From positions 16,399,001-16,463,000 of the forward strand of contig CANTUV010000004.1 in the NCBI GenBank assembly GCA_947685225.1: a stretch of DNA of 64,000 nucleotides, written 5' to 3'. Both the position numbers and the translations under genes were made by a program. The notes beneath the pieces were generated by a model. It searched no databases and was not told the DNA's origin. It saw only the letters and a program-made list of their open reading frames with translations. Positions 20,713-31,073 of this stretch are shown here, piece by piece (within the stretch, counting starts at the first letter, position 1; each line of letters starts with the position of its first letter). Source of the DNA: Garcia nutans (taxonomy: Eukaryota; Streptophyta; Magnoliopsida; Malpighiales; Euphorbiaceae).

Positions 20713-21948
20713 ATGGATCCTTATTTGCGTCAGTCAATTGAGGGTAGTGCGGAGAGTGTTGCTCCTGATGATGGAGCTAGAGTGGATAGTGCTGGAGAGG
20801 CACTTGCTTCTGTGTCGGGGGGACCAGCTGGTGAGGATGTTCCGCCAGTTTGGCTTAGGCATGTGGTAGAGATTATGAGGCAAACACCAGTGCAACCACC
20901 GCCACCCCCACAGCCTTTGGTATCAGTGAGACAGTATGATAAATTAAGGAAGTATGGAGCAGAAGATTTCTTGGGTACTATTGATCCAGCTGTAGCTGAA
21001 CAGTGGCTAGATAAAGTACAGAGAATATTTGTTTAGTTACAAGCCACTCCAGAAGAAAAATTTGATTATGCAAGATCCTTGTTGCAGAAGGATGCATATA
21101 ACTGGTGGAAGACAGTGCCTCATGCTATGAATGATCCACCTACCTTGTCCTATGCTGATTTTCTAAGAGAGTTTGAATTGAAGTATACTCCGAGGGAGTA
21201 TAAGGATGTGAAGAAAATGGAGTTTCTAAGCTTGAAGCAAGATCGCCGGACTGTGATGGAATATGAGTTAGAGTTTATCCAGTTGAGCCAGTATGCTGGG
21301 GGTATTATATCTGATGAGATAGATAGATGCAGGAGATTTGAGGAGGGATTGAGGCCCTCTATCTTGTGTCTTGTGGCTGGATCTAGATATCATGATTTTT
21401 CCCAGCTTGTGGCAGCAGCTCGGAATGTGGAGAGAGCTCAGGTTATTGCAGCTGCTTCAGAGGAAGAGATCAGGGTTAGAAGGCCCCAGTTTGAGGCAGG
21501 GTCTTCATCTGCAAAGAGAGGTAAAGGAAGCTTCATTCCTCAGGTTAGTAGGAGTTAGAGGCCAGCTGGTAGGTCAGTACAGTTTCAGAGACAGAGATCT
21601 AGATCTACAGTTTCAGTGGCAAGTGCTCCAACCCCAGTGACTCAGAGATCCACTCTACCCATATGTATTCATTGTGGTAGGCCACATGGTGGTACTTGTT
21701 GGAGGACTGGTGTGGTAGGAGTATGTTTCAGGTGTGGATCGCCTGATCATTTTGTTAGAGATTGTCCTGAGAGACAGGAGCGGATGTCAGTAGATACTGC
21801 AGTTTCTCGACCTAGTGTGAGGGGAGGTCGAGGAGGCAGAGGTTTCAGCAGAGGAGGCAGATCTGGGTTCAGTTCTAGAGGAGGTTCTACATCCAGGGAG
21901 AGTAGACCAGAGGAGGCTGGATCTTCTCAGAGGATTTATGTGATGTAG
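20713..21948 (+). pseudogene. Element C gag (unit 1)
   Basis: The ATG at 20713 opens a frame encoding an N-terminal acidic and proline-rich segment, then the Retrotrans_gag capsid region (NWWKTV..FLREFELKYTPREY, about 21090-21200) and a CCHC zinc knuckle FRCGSPDHFVRDC (about 21727-21765), followed by an RGG-like GRGGRGFSRGGRSG tail. The frame is kept but TAG stops interrupt it at 21034-21036, 21556-21558 and 21946-21948. All three are also in unit 2. The gag product would coat the genomic RNA in the cytoplasmic particle. Confidence 0.9.
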
Positions 21949-22262
21949 AGGCAACCAGATGCTTCGGCTGTCATAGCTAGTACTTTTTCTTTATTTGGTA
22001 TTTCAGTACTTGTTTTGATTGATCCCGGATCCACGCATTCATATATTAGTGCATCTGTTCTGCCTGTGTCTGAATTGCATGCTGAATCCCTAGGATTTGA
22101 TGTATTGGTGACAAATCCTTTAGGGCATAGTGTGATTGTTAGCAAAGTGCACTGAGATAGTGCAGTGGTGGTTCAAGGTGAGGAGTTCCTTGGAGATTTG
22201 ATTGAGATGCCTTTTAAGGAATATGATGTGATCCTAGGCATGGATTGGCTATCTAGACATGG
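21949..22262 (+). pseudogene. Element C aspartic protease (unit 1)
   Basis: In the gag frame: a retropepsin-like stretch with LIDPGSTHSYIS (catalytic D in DPGS where DSGS/DTGS is usual, about 22018-22050) and ILGMDWLSRHG (about 22230-22260). A TGA at 22153-22155 breaks it, and a +1 frameshift lies between about 22262 and 22285, before the RT. Both faults are shared with unit 2. Confidence 0.85.
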
Positions 22263-23360
22263 AGATGTTGGTATACTGTAAAAAGAAAGTTGTTACTTTG
22301 AGAACCAGTGATGGTAGAGAGGTGTTAGTATCTAGTGAGCAAGGACAGCTAGCATCCTTATTTGTTTCAGCTGTTGCAGCTAGAAGATTGATTAGAAAAG
22401 GGTGTGATGCTTACCTTGCTCATATTGTGGATACGAGAGTGAGGGGTTCTCAAATTTATAGCATACCTACAGTTACAGAATTTCCAGATGTGTTTCCAGA
22501 GGAGTTGCCAGGGTTGCCTCCTGAGAGAGAGGTGGAGTTTGGTATTGAATTATTACCTAGTACCACTCCTATCTCTATTACTCCTTATAGAATGGCACCT
22601 GCTGAATTGAGAGAATTGAAGGTGCAATTACAGGAATTGTTGGATAAAGGGTTTGTTCGCCCTAGTGTTTCACCGTGGGGAGCTCCTGTGTTGTTTGTAA
22701 AGAAAAAGGATGGTACTATGAGATTATGCATTGATTATAGGCAATTGAACAAGGTGACTATTAAAAATAAATATCCTTTGCCTAGAATTGATGATCTCTT
22801 TGATCAATTGAAGGGTGCAGCAGTGTTTTCCAAGATTGATTTGAGATCAGGGTACCATCAGTTGAGGGTCAGAGCTGAAGACGTTCCTAAGACAGCCTTT
22901 CGTACAAGGTATGGGCATTATGAGTTTCTAGTTATGCCTTTTGGTTTGACGAATGCACCTGCAGCTTTTATGGATTTGATGAATAGGGTGTTTAGGCCCT
23001 ATCTGGATCAGTTTGTGGTAGTTTTTATTGATGATATTTTGGTGTATTCGCATAATGAGGAGGAACATGGCATGCATCTACGGATTGTGTTGCAAATTTT
23101 GAGAGAGAAGCAATTGTTTGCTAAACTGTCGAAGTGTGAGTTTTGGCTTGATCAAGTAACTTTTCTCGGTCATATAGTTTCAGCAGAAGGCATTAGAGTT
23201 GATCCGAGTAAAGTTGAAGCTATTTTGAATTGGAGTCTACCAAAATCTATGACTGAAGTTAGAAGTTTTCTGGGTTTGGCAGGCTATTACCGATGGTTTG
23301 TGAAAGGATTTTCTTTGATAGCTACTCCACTTACCAGATTGCTTCGAAAGGGAAAAAATT
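22259..23360 (+). pseudogene. Element C reverse transcriptase (unit 1)
   Basis: Uninterrupted RT domain with LPPEREVEFGIELLP, PYRMAPAELRELK, FVKKKDGTMRLCIDYRQLN, SKIDLRSGYHQLR (motif A aspartate), FLVMPFGLTNAPAAF, catalytic FIDDILVYS (about 23023-23050) and FLGHIVSAEGIRVDP. It is framed by two compensating frameshifts: one before it near 22270 and one after it near 23350-23360, where an A/T homopolymer run lacks one base. In isolation the domain looks well preserved; the polyprotein cannot be made as one chain. Confidence 0.9.
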
Positions 23361-24249
23361 TTTGTGGACAGATCAGTGTAAGGCTAGCTTTGATCAGTTG
23401 AGAGAAATGTTGACTCAAGCGCCTGTTCTTACCTTACCTGTGGAAGATAAACCATATGTGATCTACAGTGATGCTTCACATCATGGTTTGGGTTGTGTTC
23501 TGATGCAAGAAGGTAAAGTTATAGCTTATGCTTCTCGACAGTTGAAACCGCATGAGCTCAATTATCTGACCCATGATTTAGAATTAGCAGCCATTATGTT
23601 TGCATTAAAGATTTGGCGACATTATTTGTTTGGGGAAAAGTGTTTTATCTATACAGACCATAAAAGTTTGAAATATTTGGGTGTCCAAAAAGAGCTTAAT
23701 CTTCGACAGAGGAGATGGTTGGAGTTGATTAAAGACTACGACTATTTGATTGATTATCATCCTGGTAAAGCAAATGTTGTTGCTGATGCCTTGAGTTGGA
23801 AGTCTTTAGCAGGTTTGACTGTTTACTCGCTCTCGTTGCTTGTTGAGTTGAGAGCTTTGCATGCTAGATTTGTATCTTGTGATGATGGTGCATTGTTGGC
23901 ACAGTTGCAATTAAAACCAGTTTTGTTGGATCAGATTAAAGAGGCTCAATTGGCTGATGAGAAGACTCAAAAGATTGTTTCAGGTTGCCAGAATGGAAAG
24001 AGTCAAGATTTTATTGTGAGAAATGATGGGAGTCTTTGGTTTAAGAACAGATTGTGTGTACCTGATGATGCTAATTTGAGAAGAATTATTTTAGAAGAAG
24101 CCCATCAGTCAGTATTTGCTATGCATCCGGGCAATACAAAGATGTATCATGATTTGAAGCAGTATTATTGGTGGTCCGGTATGAAGAGAGACATTGCGGA
24201 GTTTGTATCCAAATGTCTCACATGTCAAAGGGTAAAAGCTGAGCATTAA
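23361..24249 (+). pseudogene. Element C RNase H and integrase N-terminal region (unit 1)
   Basis: After the frameshift the frame resumes with FLWTDQCKASFDQLREMLTQ. RNase H follows with YSDASHHGLGCVLMQ, ELAAIMFALKIWRHYL (E) and YTDHKSLKYL (D). Integrase zinc-binding sequence is at AMHPGNTKMYHDL and CLTCQRVK (about 24120-24237). A TAA at 24247-24249 stops the frame just before the integrase core. Unit 2 carries one extra stop here (48425-48427). Confidence 0.9.
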
Positions 24250-24261
24250 GTTCCAACCGGG

Positions 24262-25350
24262 TTGCTTCAACCTTTAGCAGTGCCTGAATGGAAATGGGAT
24301 AGGGTAACCATGGATTTTGTATCTGGTCTACCATTGACACAAAGAAAGCATGATGCTATTTGGGTGATTGTTGACAGATTGACTAAGACAGCTCATTTTC
24401 TTCCTGTTCGGATGGATTACTCTTTGGAGAGGTTAGCTGAGCTGTATATCCATGAGATTGTGAAGTTGCATGGTGTCCCAATTTCTATAGTGTCTGATCG
24501 AGATCCCCGATTTATTTCAAGATTTTGGAAGAGTTTACATGGTGCTTTGGGTTCTCGATTACACTTCAGTACTACTTTCCATCCGCAGACAGATGGGCAG
24601 TCTGAGAGGGTGATACAGATTATCGAGGACATGTTGAGAAGCTGTGTCATTAATTTCTCTGGAAGTTGGGATGGATTCTTACCACTTGTGGAATTTGCTT
24701 ACAACAACAGTCATCAATCCAGCATTGGTATGGCACCATTCGAGGCATTGTATGGTAGACGGTGTAGGACACCTCTATGTTGGAATGAACTTGGTGAAGG
24801 TAAGTTACTTGATCCTGATTTGGTTAAAGAAACTGAAGAGAAAGTGAAAATGATTCGAGATAGGTTGAAAGCAGCTTCAGATCGACAGAAATCTTATTCA
24901 GATTTGAAGAGGAGAGACATTGAGTATAATGTGGGAGATAAGGTATTTTTGAAAGTGTCTCGTTGGAAGAAGATTTTGAGGTTTGGTCGGAATGGGAAAT
25001 TGGGTCCTCGTTTCATTGGACCGTATGAAGTGTTGGAAAGAGTTGGGCCAGTTGCTTATCGGCTTGTCTTGCCACCTGAGTTGGATAGGATCAATAATGT
25101 ATTTCATGTTTCTATGTTGAGAAGATACAGGTCAGATCCATCTCATGTTTTGCCAATTGAATCTATCGAAGTGAGTCCAGATTTGACATTTGAAGAAGAA
25201 CCAATTTCTATTTTGGCACGTGATGTGAAAGAATTGAGAAGTAAGAAAGTGCCACTTGTGAAGATTTTGTGGAAGAATCATGCAAAGGAAGAGGCAACTT
25301 GGGAGAGTGAGCAATCAATGTGAGATCAATATCCTCAACTATTTCAGACT
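24262..25350 (+). pseudogene. Element C integrase core and chromodomain (unit 1)
   Basis: Same frame as the RNase H part. The catalytic core shows TMDFVSGLP (D), SDRDPRFIS (D) and the E in TDGQSERVI. The GPYEVLERVGPVAYRL region follows, and a chromodomain with ESIEVSPDLTFEEEP and ILWKNHAKEEATWESE. TGA at 25321-25323 ends the frame; the following codons DQYPQLFQT match the end of B's protein, so this stop (probably CGA to TGA) truncates the last nine residues. The mutation is in both units. Confidence 0.9.
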
Positions 25351-25386
25351 TGATATCAGGTAATTTCGAGGACGAAATTTCTTTTT

Positions 25387-25399
25387 AGAGGGGGAGAAT
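25387..25399 (+). other. Element C polypurine tract (unit 1)
   Basis: AGAGGGGGAGAAT lies immediately before the 3' LTR start TGTAATATCCC, preceded by the conserved GAGGACGAAATTTC stretch typical of Tekay elements. Confidence 0.92.
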
Positions 25400-28038
25400 T
25401 GTAATATCCCAAGGTATGCCCTAGAAGTTATAATACAATTGTTGTTTGATTTGAATTAAATGTATATATGTTGTTGCAAAGGAAATGATTGTGTTAATGG
25501 AATGTATATGTTGTATATATGTTAGTATAAATAACATATACATAAGTCAAAATGGAGAGTCAAGGGATGAAGATATTTATTTGGTTAGTGGTGAAATTAC
25601 AAAAGGGCATGCTATATGAAAGGAAGTTTAATTATGTTAAAGAGGGCATTTAGGTAATTTTCTTTTGAAATTGCATGGTGGAGGTTTAAAGAGAAGAGAA
25701 AGTTGACTTTGTTTCTTCATTTTCTTTTCTTTTCAAGTGGTGGCCGGCCATTCTTAAGACAAGAGAGCAAGAGAAAGGTTTTGAATTCTAAGAGCATATT
25801 GAAGGAGTTTTCAAGGAATTAAGTGGAAATCCAAGAAGTTTTATTATTTTGGTAAGTTCTTTCTCTTGATTCCTTTTGTTATTTTGAGTTGTTTGTAAGT
25901 TTGATTGTGATTTTGATAGTAAGGTTGTGTTGATGGTTATATGTTGGAATATAATTGATTTAATTAACTATGGTGTTGGTTTTGGTTTGAAGATGATAAG
26001 TTAAGTGGATGTTGATATTAAAAGAATAAGAGTGATGTTGGTTTTAGGGTTTTGGAAGTGGTAAGTGATAAATTGTATTGTATTATGTTGGATTAGGTTT
26101 CGAAAGAAGGCTTTTGCCCTAATTTGAGAAGTGAAGAATTCTTGGAAAAAGAAAGTGTTTAGAGTTGTATAAGTGGTGCTTAAGGTAAGTACAAACTATA
26201 TTGTTGCATATGTGCATATGATGTTTAAACTTAACACACACTTGTTTGTAAATGTGTTAAGGAATCAAATGTATTGTTAATGTATATTAGTATTGTGAAT
26301 ATTGTGATGAGCATGTAAAGTAAGGGTTAATGATGTTGATTATGTCCATTTGAATAGGGTTATGTGGTGTACAATGTGATATAATTCAACTAAAGGAGAT
26401 TTGGCTTTGTTTAAAACCTTTAGCCATGAGAGACACGGCCAAACTAAAGAAGAGACACGGGCAAGACTAAAGATTTTTGGGAGACACGGCCAAGTTTAAG
26501 GAAATTTGGCCGTGTTGGATCAATTTTGGAGAGACACGGCCACTGGCTTGGCCGTGTCCCTTGACTGTGTTTGCTACTGCCTGATTTCTTTCATTTTGGT
26601 TTCTTTGGATTTAAGGGAGACACGGCCAAGCTAGGGGAGTCTTGGCCATGTTGAAGCTTGAATTGAGAGACACGGCCACAAGCTTGGCCGTGTCCCTTGA
26701 GTGTGTTAGCTACTGTGATTGTTTCTTGCTTTTCTTACATTGTTTTGATTCTTCGAAGATCCTTTTGTATCTAAACCTAAAAGTAAACACTCTAAACACT
26801 TTTAAAACAAAGAATGATCCAAACAAATGCATGTGGAAGATTACAAATGAATGAATAATGTAAAGTGTTAAGTATATATATATGATACTATATGAACAAT
26901 GTTATGTTTTATGCATTGTGCATCTTGGGAATGGTAATGTGTTATATGAATAATGTACTTTGAAATGTTATATCAATGATGCTATATGTGTAATATGAAT
27001 TGGAATATGATATGATATGAGGCCATTGTGATTGGCTATGATAACTCAAATATGATGTGAAGCCATTGTGATTGGCTATGATGATTCAATTGAAAGAAAT
27101 AAGGCATGTTTGCCTAATTGATGATGAGAATTGAGAATGAAATAATAAATGAATTGTGTGTCTAATGTGTTATTCATTTTCAAAGTTTTATTGTTGGTGG
27201 CATGCCTAATGGTAACAATCTCTTGAAGTTAGGTTGGATTTGATCCTTGAAGCCTAATTGAGATGTTACAACCCTTGAAGCTAGGTTGGGTTGGTTCTTG
27301 AAGCCAAGTTGGGTTGATACTTAGCATGCTTTGTTCCCCTTGAAGCTTGGTTGAACCTAATCCTTGAAGCCTAGTTAGGTTTATGATAATGATAAATGTG
27401 ATAACAAAACCAAAGCATTAACTCTGAAAATTGAATGGCATATTAGTGTGTTTTGGGCCCATGCTTGTCTTTGTATTTAATGTGATTCTTGAATGGTAAA
27501 ATTGATGGAACTATGAAGATGTAATATGAATGTTGTTGTGACATTGAACAAAGTATAATGTGGAAATGTGATATTCTTTTAAATGATGTATGAGATTAAC
27601 TGTGACATTATATCATATTAAAGTATCATGTTAGTATACTGTGTACTACTAAGCCGTTGGCTTAGCGCGATAATGTTTGATCGTGCAGGTGACAGAGTTG
27701 AACCTGAGAGCTCCTCGAGACCAAGTGAGACTAGACATTGAGGATTTTCTTTTGGGACTTAAAGATCAGAGAAGAGCTACCAATCATGTATATATATTCT
27801 ATGTTTTGTAATCTTTGATTTATAACATAATTGTAATAACTTCCGCTGTGCATTAATAAATGTTTTTATATATGGTGTCTTTTAGACTAGTTTTAAAATG
27901 TTTGAAATTGGTTTCACTTATTTACAAAGATATTTGTTGTATATTATTTTAAAACTGTGGCATTTTCTATATTCAGTATACGTATGTTACGATCGTTTAA
28001 GCATGCTTGGTACGTATACGGGATATAGGGGTGTTACA
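25400..28038 (+). repeat. Element C 3' LTR (unit 1)
   Basis: 2639 bases, TGTAATATCCC to GGTGTTACA. It has a 10-base insertion near 27970 (TCAGTATACG) that the 5' LTR lacks in both units, which confirms that units 1 and 2 copied the same inserted element rather than C inserting twice. Confidence 0.93.
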
Positions 28039-28043
28039 GTCGC
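28039..28043. other. Target-site duplication, right of element C (unit 1)
   Basis: GTCGC follows the 3' LTR and pairs with GTTGC at 17910-17914; one transition apart. Confidence 0.75.
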
Positions 28044-28282
28044 TCTTATGTAAGTGCAGTCGCAACTGTGGTAGGGCTACTGACCGCAAAACCTACTGTG
28101 ATATAGTTTCATCCTTCTATTGAATGGAACAGTCATTTCCATGTCTTGTGTGACCGCTAAACATGCTCTGTTTAGCTTTATTTGAAACAACTTAATCCTG
28201 CAACAAGGTTCTTCAAACACATGTTAAATAAGTCATTCAATTTGAGTTGTCAAGGATCAAAATTGAGATCATTTGTCTAATA
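28044..28282 (-). repeat. Element D 3' LTR, remainder after C (unit 1)
   Basis: Continues D's LTR beyond the insertion, with further GTCGC/ACCGC words. On the minus strand the LTR would start at 28282 with TATTAGACAAAT, where TG is expected; the G has become A. The edge is set by the purine tract GGGGGAGA at 28291-28284. Confidence 0.7.
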
Positions 28283-28743
28283 ATCTCCCCCATTTTGACT
28301 TTGACAATCAAATGGAATGATGATATAAATTAACAAAGATATAACTTAGATTGAACAAAGATATAACTTAGATTGGCTCACAATCTTTCCTTATTTAAAT
28401 TGCTCATGTGTTGAATGTTAATAATTTTGTTATAATGCTCCCCCTAAACATATGCATGAGTCATGTTTAAGTTTGGAGTATAACTTGGTTTCTCCCCCAT
28501 TCTGTGATTTAATAACATTTATATCATTTGACTATCTTTCATTAGTAAAAACAATCATTCCAATCTTTTGGCTATCTTTCTCCCCCATTGTCATAGGCAA
28601 AATGCATAATATGTAAAGATAATGAACAACTTGGTGTATAATAAACAAAATGTTTAATAACAGAGGGCAGTACACGATTAAAGAAAGATAGGAACAAGAT
28701 AAAATAAAAACAAGATAACATAACTAGAGAATAAAAAACTAAA
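28283..28743 (-). other. Element D 3' non-coding region with four PPT-like tracts (unit 1)
   Basis: On the minus strand, GGGGGAG tracts occur beside the LTR (28298-28284), at about 28449-28437 (TTAGGGGGAGC), 28502-28490 (AATGGGGGAGAAA) and 28590-28577 (AATGGGGGAGAAA). Repeated PPTs upstream of the 3' LTR are a described Sirevirus feature, and support the lineage call. No coding signal is here. Confidence 0.7.
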
Positions 28744-28812
28744 CTAATCAGAATCTTTATCCTCATCTATCTCTTCTTCTTCTAAAGGAGCTTTTCCCTT
28801 ATCAAGAGGAAC
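28744..28812 (-). pseudogene. Element D third ORF, last codons (unit 1 remnant)
   Basis: A short acidic tail (PLEEEEIDEDKDSD) ending at TAG 28746-28744. It is the continuation of the third ORF that is otherwise at 57995-56662; solo LTR E separates the two parts. GGAAC at 28808-28812 is E's left target duplication. In unit 1 the upstream body of the ORF is missing. Confidence 0.75.
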
Positions 28813-30504
28813 TGTAACGCCCCTATACTTCATATAAGCACTATACATATACCTGGTATACGTACAATGCATATATAAAATATAAGAATGTCACTTTTAG
28901 CTTTTTATTTAACAATCTTTATCCAAGGTCAAGCAATATTATATTAAATTAAGAAACATTATTGTTATAAAAAATAAAACCTAAATAAAATTATACATGT
29001 ATGCATCACCTTCTAGTTGGTCTCGAGACACTCTTACCTTTCTCGTGGCATAGCAACTAGGCATCCAGATCATCCGCATAAATACCTGCGCGATTACACA
29101 ACCGCGCTAAGCCCGAGAGCTTAGTAGTACAATTAAATAATAAAATATAAATTACAAAATAATCATACCTTATAATTTTAGCATCATGTTTTATTGTTCT
29201 CTTACCACGTTTTCCTTTCTCAATGGATTCTTCATATATTGCCACTAATCTCATAACTTAAATACATCATTACATAGCATATTCACAACACAATACTTAC
29301 CCTTTCTATTTCATATACACATATATATGTATACATTATTACAACAAAACATCATTCAAACCTTTATAAGAACAATTCTCACAAATTCCACATTCACAAA
29401 CATGTTACACATCATACAACAATTCCATAACCTCATATCTTAACAAAACTCCTTAAGCCATATTCACTTTCAACATATCAATACACATTTTACAAACTCA
29501 TACTTCATAACATCATTTTATTCACAATTCATTAATCATGAAACACATTTCCATCAAAAGCATTCATAGATTTTATTATTCATTTGTTTCAACATTTAAA
29601 TATCACATTGACAACAAAGACAGACTCGGGCCCAAACAACACACTAATATGTTATTCCAAGTTCAGAGTTACTGCTTTGGTCTATAATCATAATCATCAA
29701 GCCCGTAGGCATCATCTATATATATCTCTATCCATGGATAGTATAACAGACCCAGTCTCTTGGACCATCAACTCGGCAAATATCGAGGAGATCCTCAACC
29801 CGGCAAGACTGTTACTATAATTCACATTTCACATTTATCAAGTAACAGACCCAGTCTCTTGGACCATCAACCCGACTAAATCGAGGAGATCCTCAACCCG
29901 GCAAGACTGTTACAAATCATATATCTCATAATCACAATTAGCATAGTGTAACAGACCCAGTCTCTTGGATCTCAATTCGTCTCAAATTGAAGAGATCCTC
30001 AACCCGGCAAGACTGTTACCTTTCATTTTATAGGCATGCCTCCAAACTCAGAACTCTGAAAATGAATAACATATCAGACACACAATTCATCTATTATTTC
30101 GTTATCAATTCTCATCATCATCTAGGCAAACATACCCCACTTAATTCAATTGAATCATCATAGCCAATCACAATGGCTTCATATCACATTTGAATTATCA
30201 TAGCCAATAACAATGGCTTCACATCTCATTTGAGTTATCATAGCCAATCACAATGCATAATACATAACATTGTTCATATAGTATCATAAGCATCATCATT
30301 ATCACCAAATCATATTGATCAATTCATCACTCAAATATACATAATCAATGGCATTTCACATACCTTTCTCAATGATCATTATACCCTCCACATTTCCTAT
30401 CTCATCATTGATATATACATAAAAATTTATGTTATTCATGGATTTAGAATCTTCCATATACATTTGGTTGGATCATTATTGGTTTAAGTGTGTCTAGGTA
30501 CAAA
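28813..30504 (-). mobile_element. Element E: solo LTR of a Tekay-family element, truncated by the duplication junction (unit 1)
   Basis: Starts TGTAACGCCCC, which is the terminal ..GGGGCGTTACA of a minus-strand LTR, preceded by target duplication GGAAC. It matches 53531-55222 with about three differences, then stops at ACAAA (30500-30504), where A's pol sequence resumes. Reverse-complement similarity to C's LTR is clear in the GCCATTGTGATTGGCTATGA-type repeats (about 30165-30250) and neighbouring text. Confidence 0.88.
29743..30019 (-). repeat. Three modules bounded by GTAACAG..CTGTTAC inverted repeats in E (unit 1)
   Basis: Modules at 29743-29815, 29842-29913 and 29948-30019, each about 72 bases. 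They open (G)TAACAGACCCAGTCTCTTGG and close CTCAACCCGGCAAGACTGTTAC, so each can close as a stem. Repeated at 54461-54533, 54560-54631 and 54666-54737. C's LTR has a related but degraded block (19730-19790). Confidence 0.8.
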
Positions 30505-30510
30505 CCCATG
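30490..30510. other. Duplication junction: solo LTR E fused to A's pol 3' end
   Basis: GTCTAGGT from E runs into ACAAACCCATGC from A's pol. ACAAA (30500-30504) is shared with both outer breakpoints (5779-5783 and 55218-55222); bases to each side match only one parent. Five bases of microhomology and no inserted bases. Confidence 0.93.
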
Positions 30511-30712
30511 CAATCTGGATCAACTGAAGAAATATTATGTATGATCATGCATTCCAAAATGAACTACATTAGACCTGATTCTCGCAAACTAATTCGAGAT
30601 ATGTAGGCAGCTCTCCTTGAGCACGGTCTAAATTTTAATAAAAATCATTCATTCATCTTTCTTTTGCCAAAAGAAAAAAAAAACAACAACAAAATAAAAC
30701 AAACAAAAAGAT

Positions 30713-30848
30713 CCCGCTAAGCCGAAAACCCACAAAGGGCGGCTTAGGCAATAGTGGGGCCCGCTAAGCTGAAAACCCGCAAAGGGCGGCTTAGGCAAGA
30801 ATGGGTAAGAGCTCGCTAAGTTGAAAATCCGAAAGGACGGCTTAGGCA
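30713..30848 (+). repeat. Three tandem hairpin repeats (unit 2)
   Basis: Counterpart of 5992-6127. Two substitutions here (GCTAAGCCGAAAA and GCTAAGCTGAAAA) make the unit starts more alike than in unit 1. The rest of 30545-31073 is A-rich spacer with nothing else recognisable. Confidence 0.75.
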
Positions 30849-31073
30849 AAAATAAGAGCAAATAAATAAAGTAGATAATGCTTGGAAAGCAAACAAAAGG
30901 GTCATCCATTAAGAATCATTCATTACAAAAAGAGAATCATCTGTTACAAAAAGAGTCATTCAGCCTATAAAATACAAAAAGGTCAAGTCATATTCCCAAA
31001 AAAAAAAAAAACCAAAAAGGTAAAAACAACCCAAAAACAGAAAAGACAATGGAGTCACCCTGGGATCCAAATC

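Larger units (their letters stand above)
17915..28038 (+). mobile_element. Element C: full-length Tekay-type chromovirus (unit 1)
   Basis: Length 10.1 kb with two LTRs (17915-20543; 25400-28038), both TG..CA, a tRNA-iMet primer-binding site (20551-20562), gag, protease, RT, RNase H, integrase with chromodomain, and a PPT (25387-25399). The five-base target duplication is GTTGC/GTCGC. By-eye comparison finds about 30 differences plus a 10-base indel between the two LTRs, about 1.1%. The coding region has six in-frame stops and two frameshifts, so this copy is non-autonomous. Confidence 0.95.
16764..28812 (-). mobile_element. Element D (Sirevirus-type Ty1/copia), left part in unit 1, interrupted by C
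   Basis: The left (3') LTR of D runs 16764-17914 and resumes at 28044-28282 after insertion of C. It is followed by D's 3' non-coding region with several PPT-like tracts and the last codons of its third ORF (28812-28744), where solo LTR E interrupts it. The match between 16764 onward and 63552 onward identifies the LTR. In unit 1 the rest of D is absent, because the duplication breakpoint lies inside E. The fuller copy is 41482-64000. Confidence 0.85.
5779..30499. repeat. Tandem duplication, unit 1 (about 24.72 kb)
   Basis: Sequence from 5779 recurs in the same order and orientation from 30500 (offset 24721 at the left, 24718 at the right). Unit 1 holds the last 45 bases of A's pol, A's antisense genes and 3' LTR, element B, segment X, D's left LTR with C inside it, D's 3' non-coding end, and the first 1.69 kb of solo LTR E. 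At 5779 the pentamer ACAAA is preceded by unique pol sequence (GGAGTTC), and at the internal junction by E sequence (TCTAGGT). Small substitutions and indels separate the units, so they are not identical copies. Confidence 0.95.

Noticed and set aside
28813..28830. Start of a new plus-strand element at TGTAACGCCCC
   Set aside because: Target duplications GGAAC and the TGTAATATCCC at the far end show it is the 3' terminus of a minus-strand solo LTR.
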